From contig JAKPGA010000034.1 of the NCBI GenBank assembly GCA_029551145.1, positions 1 through 64,000 of the forward strand: DNA of 64,000 nt, read 5' to 3'. This document shows, piece after piece, positions 57,131 to 64,000 of this stretch; positions within the stretch are counted from its first letter, which is position 1; each line of letters begins with the position of its first letter. This DNA is from Thermotogota bacterium. GTDB lineage: Bacteria > Thermotogota > Thermotogae > Thermotogales > DSM-5069. Both the position numbers and the translations under genes were made by a program. The notes below the pieces were generated by a model. It did no database searches. It saw only the letters and a program-made list of their open reading frames with translations, and was not told the DNA's origin.

Positions 57131-58074
57131 TGTTTTGCCTCCCTTCCCCTGAAAAACTCCATTTCAACCACTACACCGGCACCTACTTTCGACATAACTA
57201 TCATGTTGTCTGAACAACGTTTCATATTGGCGAGACCCATACCCGCACCAAAACCGAGTTCTCTTACATAGTCAGGTGCTGTGGAATAACCCTCACGCAT
57301 TGCCAATTCGACATCTTCGATGCCTTTGCCTGTGTCCTCAACTCTAACAAAGATACTTTCCGGTTTTATGAAACAGTATATTGCACCTGTGCTGCCGCTG
57401 TGAATGACTACATTTGTCTCGGCTTCGTAAGTGGCAATTGACACTCTTCTGGCTGTCTTTTCGTCAATTCCTTTTGAAAGTAAGAACTGCCTGAGCTTTG
57501 ACGCACCTACCCCAGCAAGGTTTATGTCAAAGTAATCTATGGAGAAATAGAAATCCGCGCCGGATTTATCGAGTCTTTCTCCTGTCAATAGAGATCTTGC
57601 GAAGTACTCGGGACTGTCCAGCACTTCGCGGCGCCTCTCATCATGTAGGTAGACAAGCCCAAGTTTGGCAAGTAAAGCCATCATCACATCATTTTTCGTG
57701 ACGATTCCAACCAGTACTCCATCGTTGTCTATGACAGGGAACCTACCATAAGGCCATTTCTCGAAAAACTCTATGACCTCCTTCAAAGTCGCAGTACTTT
57801 GGATCGAGATAACATCACGAGTCATCCTGTTTTCAACAGTATCGTCTATATAACCGCCTTCCAAGGCTTTTATTATGTCTTCAATGCTCACTATTCCCAC
57901 CAGTTTTCTCTGATTGTTAACTACAGGCAAACCAGAAATTCTTTTAATCCGAAGGATTTCCTTAACCTGCCTAAGTGTCCTGTCGGGTTTCACAGAGATG
58001 ACACTGTGATTCATTATTTCCGTAATCGACATATCCAAAAAGAAACCCTGTACACGATCAAGTACTTTTTCCAT
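57127..58074 (-). CDS. CBS-pair protein with C-terminal HATPase domain
   Basis: 315 aa: two CBS motifs (~16-130: ITEIMNHSVISVKPDRTLRQVKEIL..., RMTRDVISIQSTATLKEVIEFF...GRFPVIDNDGVLVGIVTKNDV), a linker with a small domain, then an anti-sigma-type HATPase (~180-315) with TYEAETNVVIHSGSTG (N-box), VRVEDTGKGIEDVE (G1) and ELGFGAGMGLANMKRCSD (G2). CBS pairs bind adenosyl nucleotides, so it may couple energy charge to phosphorylation or partner switching of an unidentified target. Confidence 0.88.
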   Translation of the reverse strand: MEKVLDRVQGFFLDMSITEIMNHSVISVKPDRTLRQVKEILRIKRISGLPVVNNQRKLVGIVSIEDIIKALEGGYIDDTVENRMTRDVISIQSTATLKEVIEFFEKWPYGRFPVIDNDGVLVGIVTKNDVMMALLAKLGLVYLHDERRREVLDSPEYFARSLLTGERLDKSGADFYFSIDYFDINLAGVGASKLRQFLLSKGIDEKTARRVSIATYEAETNVVIHSGSTGAIYCFIKPESIFVRVEDTGKGIEDVELAMREGYSTAPDYVRELGFGAGMGLANMKRCSDNMIVMSKVGAGVVVEMEFFRGREAKQ

Positions 58075-58077
58075 GAT

Positions 58078-58431
58078 TCAAGCACTCCAAATGGGCTTCA
58101 GTTTTCTGTTGTAAAGTCTTCCGCATGCTTCAAACATGGTCATCTTTGTAACGGCGAGAACTATACCACAAGCCTTAGCCATATCTATCGTCTCAGATGG
58201 AAGGAAATCCTTCCTGACAACTACGACTGCTTGTATCCCGACAACCTCTGCTGTTCTAACAACCTGCGGTGTTGTCAGCCCCGTGATTAAAACCATGCTC
58301 GGTCTTGCAATTGCCAAGACCTCGCTCATCAAATCCGAAGCGGCGACATAATCGAATTCGAGTTCATCGATCTTTTCTTCACCTGTAAGCACTCTTGCTT
58401 TGATCTCTGATAGTATTTCCGAAAGCTTCAC
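58078..58431 (-). CDS. DRTGG-domain protein
   Basis: GTG at 58431 behind AAGGAGGTGAATTT gives 117 aa ([18 protein letters not shown]...). Core: [81 protein letters not shown], a good DRTGG domain. First member of the signalling module; overlaps the thyX stop by 4 bases (GTGA), tying the module to the folate genes. Confidence 0.85.
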   Translation of the reverse strand: MKLSEILSEIKARVLTGEEKIDELEFDYVAASDLMSEVLAIARPSMVLITGLTTPQVVRTAEVVGIQAVVVVRKDFLPSETIDMAKACGIVLAVTKMTMFEACGRLYNRKLKPIWSA

Positions 58432-59081
58432 AAATTCACCTCCTTGAGCAGATCTCCTGTGTACCGATATTCCAAAAACGCTTCGTAGGTCCACGGACAT
58501 AGTTGTTTGAAAATGCGAGCCACGGCGACCGCATATTGCTGCATCTCCCATTGTGCGTGTGAATCTGCTCTCAAAGAAAGAAAATTCATCAAACTTCTCC
58601 CATTAACGGTCCAAATGAATTGCGTATAAGTCGATAGAGGAAGAACTATCCGCGCCACCTCTCTTTGAAAACCAAGTTCCAATAAATTCCTATAACACTC
58701 ATAAGACTTTCTGTAAGCCTGTTCAAAAATCTCTTCCACTTGCTCACTGTATTCTTTGCCAAATCTCTTTTCAAGATCAGGCATATAGAATTCATCGGCG
58801 AGTTCAGTGTATCTTCCACTCAATTCATTATACGATGCTATTCTATGTCTCATCCATTGCCTTGCAACAAAAATAGGACATTTGACATGAAAGGTAAATG
58901 TAATATGTTCAAAGGGTGACTCATGTCCACTTTTCAAGAGATGTTCTATCAACTTCTTATCTCTCTGTTCATCTATCGGTTCTTTACCATGGGACATTCT
59001 TGCGGCTCTAACCACGGAGATGTCTGTACCCATACTGTCGATCAATTTGACAAAACCTTTGTCGAGAACTTCCACTATCAC
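58428..59081 (-). CDS. thyX: FAD-dependent thymidylate synthase
   Basis: 217 aa; ThyX motif [14 protein letters not shown] (RHRxxSxNExSxR, ~78-91), [40 protein letters not shown] before it and [25 protein letters not shown] after. Makes dTMP with methylene-THF and FADH2, leaving THF rather than DHF. Overlaps folE2 by 4 bases. Confidence 0.96.
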   Translation of the reverse strand: MIVEVLDKGFVKLIDSMGTDISVVRAARMSHGKEPIDEQRDKKLIEHLLKSGHESPFEHITFTFHVKCPIFVARQWMRHRIASYNELSGRYTELADEFYMPDLEKRFGKEYSEQVEEIFEQAYRKSYECYRNLLELGFQREVARIVLPLSTYTQFIWTVNGRSLMNFLSLRADSHAQWEMQQYAVAVARIFKQLCPWTYEAFLEYRYTGDLLKEVNL

Positions 59082-59860
59082 TTCGATTCCTCCTTGTCCT
59101 TAGTTACACATGCATAAGCGTTATGATCATGTATGGATTCAAAACTCTCGACTTCTACCATATACCACAAGATTCTGTTATCTTCATTCAGTTTGAGTGC
59201 GATCTCTCTAGCAACATCCTCAACAAATCTTGGATTATCGTACGCATGCTCAGTTACGAATTTTTCATCGGCTCTCTTTAAAATAGTGTACACAGGTGCG
59301 CTCGCACTTTTCTCGGCATATTCTATCAATTCTTCAAACCAGATGAGTCTCTTGGAACGAACGTGTATCCATACAACAGCTCTTTGGTTATGTGCTCCTC
59401 TTTCACTGATCTCCTTCGAACATGGACAGAGGGTCAGAACCGGTACCCCAACAGATACCGTGAAATCATAAAGATTCGCAGACTTTTGCCCGTCTATACG
59501 ACAGGTGTACTTCGTAAAACTCTCTTGATTGGAAATAGGAGCGTTTTTCAGCACAAAATATGGGAACTCTATTTCCACTCTTGCAACGCTCGCGTTTAAG
59601 TTTACCCTGAGCTCCTCAAGCATCTGTTTGATGAGCTTTGGATCTATGCCCAGTCGATATTTGTTTAGCACCTCTACAAATCTGCTCATGTGAGTACCTC
59701 TGAATTCGACTGGTAGATCCACATACATATTTATCCTTGCCACAGTATCCTGATAACCATTCTTCTTGTCCATCACAGTGACAGGATAACTCAAATTTTT
59801 GATACCAACTCTCTGTAAATATACATTTCTCAAATCTGGCTCGTTTTGTACGTCCTTCAT
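59078..59860 (-). CDS. folE2: GTP cyclohydrolase FolE2 (type IB)
   Basis: 260 aa; [40 protein letters not shown], then [33 protein letters not shown] with the Cys and His of the type IB active site (~143-157). It makes dihydroneopterin triphosphate for folate and for queuosine. Adjacent queD and thyX fit both uses. Confidence 0.95.
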   Translation of the reverse strand: MKDVQNEPDLRNVYLQRVGIKNLSYPVTVMDKKNGYQDTVARINMYVDLPVEFRGTHMSRFVEVLNKYRLGIDPKLIKQMLEELRVNLNASVARVEIEFPYFVLKNAPISNQESFTKYTCRIDGQKSANLYDFTVSVGVPVLTLCPCSKEISERGAHNQRAVVWIHVRSKRLIWFEELIEYAEKSASAPVYTILKRADEKFVTEHAYDNPRFVEDVAREIALKLNEDNRILWYMVEVESFESIHDHNAYACVTKDKEESK

Positions 59861-60220
59861 TTATTCACCCCTGTAGATCACAAAAGCATCTTCGCTTTCC
59901 CACACAGTTACCTCATACAATGCATGGCCTTCATTGGTGAGTGGGATCTTCAACCTATTCCAGACCCACCTCGCTATGTTCTCAGCTGTTGGCTGGTCAA
60001 TGATTTGATTCAAATAACTGTGATCAAGTTGATCGAGCACCTCTCTTTTTACGATATCTTTGAGTTGAAGAAAATCAATGATCATACCTTCTTCATCGGG
60101 TTCACCGCACAGAGTGACTCTTATTCTGTATGTGTGACCATGAAGTGATTCACATTTGCCATGATATTTCTCAAGCTTGTGAGCGGCATCGAATTTGAAG
60201 TCCCTCGATATGAGAAACAC
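59861..60220 (-). CDS. queD: 6-carboxy-5,6,7,8-tetrahydropterin synthase (QueD)
   Basis: 119 aa from GTG with AAGGAG upstream. Zinc ligands H14, H27 and H29 and catalytic C23 in the CESLHGH motif (CxxxHGH), then DEEGMIIDFLQLK, LDHSYLN and PTAENIARWVW. The Cys motif without the extra Glu of folate-type PTPS-III points to QueD activity (queuosine pathway). Ends one base before folE2. Confidence 0.93.
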   Translation of the reverse strand: MFLISRDFKFDAAHKLEKYHGKCESLHGHTYRIRVTLCGEPDEEGMIIDFLQLKDIVKREVLDQLDHSYLNQIIDQPTAENIARWVWNRLKIPLTNEGHALYEVTVWESEDAFVIYRGE

Positions 60221-60235
60221 GCTTTCATCTCCTTC

Positions 60236-60454
60236 TCAACAATGAAAATGCAAAGAAAAGTACATTCTGGTAACGACTGTCATTGAGCCAACAGGGATAT
60301 CTGTCCAAACAAGAGTTGTCATTCCAATGTTGACAGAGATAATTTCAAATATTGATGTTAGAATGAAGATTTTTCTGAAATCCTTTGCAATGACATTCAC
60401 CAGCACAGTAGCTGTTAGAAATGCTAAAACCAAAATAACCTCTATGGTTCTCAC
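60236..60454 (-). CDS. small hydrophobic protein of unknown function
   Basis: Up to 72 aa from GTG at 60454; a TTG at 60433 behind AGAGG is equally possible. Two to three hydrophobic stretches (EVILVLAFLTATVLVNVIA, KIFILTSIFEIISVNIGMTTLV) suggest a small membrane protein, distantly reminiscent of small subunits of Mrp antiporters or membrane hydrogenases; a decayed piece of such a gene is possible. Its stop is adjacent to the queD RBS, so it may be cotranscribed. Confidence 0.4.
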   Translation of the reverse strand: MRTIEVILVLAFLTATVLVNVIAKDFRKIFILTSIFEIISVNIGMTTLVWTDIPVGSMTVVTRMYFSLHFHC

Positions 60455-60654
60455 TCCTATTTGTAAGGCTTTACCAAACCTGAGTCAATCTTAACGAGCG
60501 TGGTGTTGCACCATCATTGGCACCAAATACTGCGTATAGAGCACCACGTTCAATGGAAAGAGTCACATTTCACAAGACTATTTTTCACGAAAACCAACCG
60601 ATCTTGAACCTGCACAAGATATATCACAAAACACTCTTCCTTTACCATTCGATT

Positions 60655-60683
60655 TTATCATTTCAAAGCGAACAGTGTAGAAT
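60655..60683 (+). promoter_or_regulatory. promoter for the mrp operon
   Basis: TTATCA (60655-60660), 17 bases, TAGAAT (60678-60683), about 20 bases before the start codon. The rest of the 250-base gap (60455-60654) holds no gene that I can see, only weak inverted repeats. Confidence 0.6.
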
Positions 60684-60704
60684 ATTGTAAAAGGAGGTAA
60701 TGTG

Positions 60705-61523
60705 ATGGAGCAAATGGATAGATTTGCACAGATAAAAGAAAGGCAAAAGAGGATCGAAGAGAATCTATCAAAGATCGATCACAAGGTTGCAGTTCTAAGT
60801 GGAAAAGGTGGAGTAGGGAAGACAACTGTTGCTGTAAATCTGGCAGTCGCACTTGCAGAGGAAGGTTTTGAAGTAGGTTTAGCTGACCTGGACATACACG
60901 GTCCGAATGTCGCGCGAATGCTGGGGCTCACCGACGAACCAATGATGCAGAACGGTCTGATCGTACCATTGAGATATCTCACAAACTTGAAGGTTCTTTC
61001 GATGGCTATGTTACTCGAGGATGGCCAACCAGTTGTCTGGAGAGGCCCACTGAAACATACAGTGATACAACAGTTCCTTGGTGATGCGGACTGGGGAAAA
61101 CTCGACTTTCTGATATTCGATCTGCCACCAGGAACAGGAGACGAGGCACTGAGCCTGTTTCAAATGGTAAAGCTCGATGGGACTCTAATAGTCACGACAC
61201 CACAGCGCGTCGCAGTTGATGATGTGGAAAGAGCTGTAAATTTCGTCAACGAAATGGGACAAAAGGCACTTGGATTTGTGGTCAACATGTCCTACTTGGT
61301 TTGCCCTAATTGTGGCACAAAGATCAAACCATTTGGCGAAGGGGTAGTGAATGAGTTGGTGGAAGTAACAGGTATGAAATGCTTAGGTGAGATACCGATG
61401 GAGCCAACGGTGGCTCAGTATTCCGATGCCGGTAAGCCTGTTGTTTCCTTTCTCAGAGGCTCTGAGGCTGAGAAGAGTTTTCGATCACTCGTTGCAAAGA
61501 TGCTTTCAGAAATTGGAGGCTGA
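60705..61523 (+). CDS. mrp: Mrp/NBP35-type P-loop ATPase, iron-sulfur carrier
   Basis: ATG at 60705, six bases after GGAGGT (a GTG at 60702 is too close), gives 272 aa. Deviant Walker A GKGGVGKTT (~33-41), ADLDIHGPNVARMLGL, FDLPPGTGDEALSL, and the CxxC pair in VCPNCGTKIKPFG (~200-203) that holds the bridging cluster of the dimer. It transfers Fe-S clusters to apoproteins. The neighbouring MFS gene overlaps it by one base (TGATG). Confidence 0.92.
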   Translation: MEQMDRFAQIKERQKRIEENLSKIDHKVAVLSGKGGVGKTTVAVNLAVALAEEGFEVGLADLDIHGPNVARMLGLTDEPMMQNGLIVPLRYLTNLKVLSMAMLLEDGQPVVWRGPLKHTVIQQFLGDADWGKLDFLIFDLPPGTGDEALSLFQMVKLDGTLIVTTPQRVAVDDVERAVNFVNEMGQKALGFVVNMSYLVCPNCGTKIKPFGEGVVNELVEVTGMKCLGEIPMEPTVAQYSDAGKPVVSFLRGSEAEKSFRSLVAKMLSEIGG

Positions 61524-62656
61524 TGAAAATTCACCTTTTTGCGCCGATAAATCATTTCGTATCTGATTTTTACGTTTCCTTCTTGACACCCCTTGCACCA
61601 TATTTCATGCAGAAATACCAAGTAAACGCCAAACAAATCGCTCTGTTTATTACAGCGATTTCTTTCATCTCATCAATCTTTCAAATACTTTTTGGTGCCG
61701 TAGCTGACAGAATCGAGAAAAGGTTTAGGTTTATCTACATTTTAACTGCCATAACTGTGCTGTTCATAACTGTAATTGAATTCGCTCCAAACGTTGCTGT
61801 GCTGTTTCTGTTTTTCATAATAGCATTTTTTGCAAACTCTGCTTTTCACCCCAGTGGGGCTTCAGTTACTCATAGCTTGTCCAGAAGATCTATGCCGTTT
61901 TTCGTTGCTGCTGGAACCCTTGGTACTGCCCTTGGACCAATCTTTGTGACAGTCTTTTCTTCAAAGATAGGACTCGAGTTTCTGTGGTTAGTCAGTTTAC
62001 CAATCCTTGTCCTTCTGGCCTTCATGGTGAGATCAGAACCATCACCAGTGTCAGCTCACAATCAAACCGACGTCCTGAAAATCAATTCGCAACAGAAACG
62101 ATTGTTGTTTGGTTTATGGACTTTGGTTACCATGAGAACCTTAGTCATGTCCATTGCACATCTTTACGCACCAATCATCTCTGCTCAAAGGGGTTTTTCG
62201 ATTGTTTTTGGAGGGGCTTTGTTATCGGTTGGTGTGGCTGTTGGAGTTTTCACTACCATGTTAGGGGCTTGGTTGAGCAACAGATTTGGCAACTTCCTCA
62301 GTAATTTTGTCAGTTTCCTTGGCATGGGGAGTGCATTTTTGATTTTTGCAAACGCATCGAGCATGTTGGTCATGTTACTGAGTTATGTTTTGATCGATGG
62401 ATTTGGTTATTTAACCATGTCGTCGAACCTTTCGCAGGCTCAGTTAACCTTACCAAATCACACTTCATTTGCTTCGTCGGTTGTAATGGGCTTTGCCTGG
62501 GCTTGTGGTACCGGACTGAGGGTTTTCGTGATAATACCATTTGGAGACAGTATCAGAACACTCATTTACTTTACGGGTTTGATATCTCTCGCAACGGCTT
62601 TTGTTGTATTCTTGAAGGGGCGAAAGCTATGTTTTTCTCAGCACAAAAGAATTTAG
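61523..62656 (+). CDS. MFS transporter, fosmidomycin-resistance (Fsr)-like
   Basis: 377 aa with ~12 hydrophobic segments. HFVSDFYVSFLTPLAPYFMQKY (~10-31), FGAVADRIEKRF (loop 2-3 motif A, ~57-68), NSAFHPSGASVTHSLSRRSM (~107-126) and AGTLGTALGPIF match the Fsr group of exporters. Substrate unknown. The last bases overlap the next gene. Confidence 0.85.
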   Translation: MKIHLFAPINHFVSDFYVSFLTPLAPYFMQKYQVNAKQIALFITAISFISSIFQILFGAVADRIEKRFRFIYILTAITVLFITVIEFAPNVAVLFLFFIIAFFANSAFHPSGASVTHSLSRRSMPFFVAAGTLGTALGPIFVTVFSSKIGLEFLWLVSLPILVLLAFMVRSEPSPVSAHNQTDVLKINSQQKRLLFGLWTLVTMRTLVMSIAHLYAPIISAQRGFSIVFGGALLSVGVAVGVFTTMLGAWLSNRFGNFLSNFVSFLGMGSAFLIFANASSMLVMLLSYVLIDGFGYLTMSSNLSQAQLTLPNHTSFASSVVMGFAWACGTGLRVFVIIPFGDSIRTLIYFTGLISLATAFVVFLKGRKLCFSQHKRI

Positions 62657-63660
62657 AACCGAATAGAATGGCTATGTATTTCACCTTGGCTTATTCAATA
62701 GCCTTTGTAATCTTATGTGTGTTATATAGAAATTTCTTCAACACACTTTTGTTCACCTTCATTTCGGTTATGGTTGTCGATGCGGTTGCCAGTATTCTTG
62801 CAAGAATCTTCAGAATTCGCAAAAGGTTATCGATTATCCTTTCACTTTTGATCTGCTTTTCTGTCTTCATCTGGGGCTTAGTTACGATCATCCCAACTGC
62901 CTTCACACAGCTTACAGATTTCTACACATTGATCACAGATATAATAGAAAAGAGAGCATGGGAGCAATATATACAGAACAACGAGCAACTTCTGAACATG
63001 CTCAATAGTGTAGTCGATTTCATAAAACCAAGTATCAATCAGCTTGCAAGCTATCTTCTGAGAGTTGTTGCGTCACAGGTTCCCGGTGCACTTACAGTGT
63101 TGTTTTTTACAATACTCGGTATTATCTATGTCTCTGTGTATTCAAGAAAAATAGTGCAAGTGGTACCATTGCTATACCCAAAAAAGTGTAGACAACACGT
63201 CGCTGGGTTTGTCGAGGAGCTAAAAGTAAACATGAGGCGGTTCATCGGTGTTATAACCTTGAATGCGATCATTGTGGGTTTTGCCTTTTTTATCTTGTTC
63301 AAGATCATGAATATATCTTATGCCCCACTAATCGCTTTCTGGGCTTTCTTGACGAATTTCATCCCCATTGTTGGGGTTATTTTTGAATTCATTCCCGTAT
63401 TTTTGTTCTCACTGTCTTTGGGATTGCAAGGCATGCTCTGGGTGATCTTTTTCTCTGTAATGATACATCTGGCTGTTTTCGTGTTCTTTTTCGAGATCAT
63501 GAAAGGGTATGCAAGGGTCAACCCTGTTGTGATGATTTTCTCGATTCTGCTTACAGGTGAAATCTTTGGACCAGTTGGAGTCTTCTTTGGAGTACCGGCA
63601 GCGGTTTTTGTTGTTGTGTTCTACAAACAGTTCATCTATCCGCAATTTGAAAGGGATTGA
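62629..63660 (+). CDS. AI-2E family transporter (PF01594)
   Basis: ATG at 62629 behind AAGGGG gives 343 aa; an earlier start would lie 126 bases inside the MFS gene and add hydrophilic sequence. About eight hydrophobic segments, a central soluble stretch (~110-165) and the conserved FIGVITLNAIIVGFAFFI...FWAFLTNFIPIVGVIFEFIPVFLF and SILLTGEIFGPVGVFFGVPAA. The family includes exporters of autoinducer-2 and Na+/H+ antiporters, so function here is open. Confidence 0.88.
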   Translation: MFFSAQKNLEPNRMAMYFTLAYSIAFVILCVLYRNFFNTLLFTFISVMVVDAVASILARIFRIRKRLSIILSLLICFSVFIWGLVTIIPTAFTQLTDFYTLITDIIEKRAWEQYIQNNEQLLNMLNSVVDFIKPSINQLASYLLRVVASQVPGALTVLFFTILGIIYVSVYSRKIVQVVPLLYPKKCRQHVAGFVEELKVNMRRFIGVITLNAIIVGFAFFILFKIMNISYAPLIAFWAFLTNFIPIVGVIFEFIPVFLFSLSLGLQGMLWVIFFSVMIHLAVFVFFFEIMKGYARVNPVVMIFSILLTGEIFGPVGVFFGVPAAVFVVVFYKQFIYPQFERD

Positions 63661-63662
63661 TG

Positions 63663-64000
63663 ATGAGAAATATCGTCCTGGTTTTGCTTGTCTGCTGGTC
63701 TGTTTCGCTGGCAGGTGTCATTGATCAGCTGGGAAAGGATCCAGAACAAAGTTGGTTAGCATTGATAGATCTAATTAAGCGTGATCCCGACTCTCAATAT
63801 ATCTTTTCCGAAGGACCAAGAATATCTGCGAAGAGACGTCTTGTGCGTTTTGAATCATTAAGACGGGCTGTTACTGATGAAGATTTCGATCTCTTTGTGA
63901 AAGAACTGTCTAACTCCTTAGATTTGCAGGTCGATCTTTCAAAAGAAGCGATGATAGTTTTTCCTCAGTTGCAAGGTCACATCAAACAGTTCGAAAAAGG
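63663..64000 (+). CDS. secreted protein, N-terminal part (cut by window end)
   Basis: ATG at 63663, directly after the previous stop, opens a frame running to the window edge (112 codons seen). It begins MRNIVLVLLVCWSVSLAGVI, a signal peptide without lipobox Cys, followed by a charged helical region (DQLGKDPEQSWLALIDLI, AKRRLVRFESLRRAV). I recognise no family; the C-terminal part is outside the window. Confidence 0.7.
   Translation, partial: MRNIVLVLLVCWSVSLAGVIDQLGKDPEQSWLALIDLIKRDPDSQYIFSEGPRISAKRRLVRFESLRRAVTDEDFDLFVKELSNSLDLQVDLSKEAMIVFPQLQGHIKQFEK

Noticed and set aside
53357-60220. Hydrogenase operon suggested by the DRTGG/PHP/HATPase genes
   Set aside because: No catalytic or NADH-binding hydrogenase subunit is encoded in the window; only the regulatory-type genes are present.
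60221-60300. preQ1 riboswitch before queD
   Set aside because: No compact C-rich loop with an A-rich tail pseudoknot pattern is present; the region is part of a small ORF.
60236-60454. Assignment of the small membrane ORF to an Mrp antiporter subunit
   Set aside because: Similarity is only in hydrophobic pattern and the protein is too short; left as unknown.

Overview
This window looks like chromosome from a thermophilic anaerobe of the Thermotogota, most likely close to Pseudothermotoga/Thermotoga. The basis is: tightly packed operons with 1-4 base start/stop overlaps; very purine-rich ribosome binding sites (GGAGGTG); AGA/AGG-rich arginine codons; Thermotoga-type genes (a giant MalG, GH53-CBM61 galactanase, three tandem M42 peptidases beside minC, a split MetH); and an outer-envelope set (BamA, Skp-like, LptB-like). 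No rRNA, tRNA, CRISPR array or insertion sequence was seen. All family assignments come from reading the sequence; no database search was run.

Layout. 1-6.7 kb: an ABC permease remnant, a ROK regulator, a CUT1 sugar-type ABC transporter, an amidohydrolase and an argininosuccinate-lyase-like enzyme in one plus-strand operon, perhaps an undescribed catabolic route. 6.7-9.1 kb: minus-strand pseudopilin, glucosaminidase and polysaccharide deacetylase. 9.1-15.1 kb: plus-strand secreted protein of unknown function, PqaA-like hydrolase, aspartate-racemase family protein and an RND pump. 15.2-25.9 kb: galactan/oligosaccharide locus (binding protein, MalF- and MalG-like permeases, GH53 endogalactanase, GH2 beta-galactosidase). 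26-28.4 kb: secreted protein of unknown function and an FGGY kinase. 28.5-36.6 kb: long minus-strand operon minC, three M42 peptidases, SPOR protein, ComEA-like, Skp-like, LptB-like, SLOG protein, gltX. 36.7-39.2 kb: FliJ-like, mrnC, rlmB, alpha/beta hydrolase.

39.2-48.2 kb: a minus-strand methionine operon in which the enzymes from aspartate to methionine lie together: aspartate kinase, Asd, a DUF39-ferredoxin homocysteine biosynthesis protein, its UPF0280/COG2122 partner, MetF, MetH without its reactivation domain, and that domain as a separate protein. Upstream lies a 30-codon leader ORF with closely spaced Met codons and a Cys codon. It is followed by a strong terminator and a mutually exclusive, extended antiterminator, which is the architecture of leader-peptide transcription attenuation. 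I consider this the most interesting element of the window.

48.3-53.3 kb: rpmE and an S1 protein (plus), then yicC-remA-gmk-rpoZ-coaBC-ykuD (minus). 53.3-60.5 kb: a minus-strand operon joining queD, folE2 and thyX to a signalling module (DRTGG, CBS-HATPase, DRTGG, PHP, HATPase) and bamA. 60.7-64 kb: Mrp ATPase, MFS transporter, AI-2E family transporter and the start of a secreted protein cut by the window edge.
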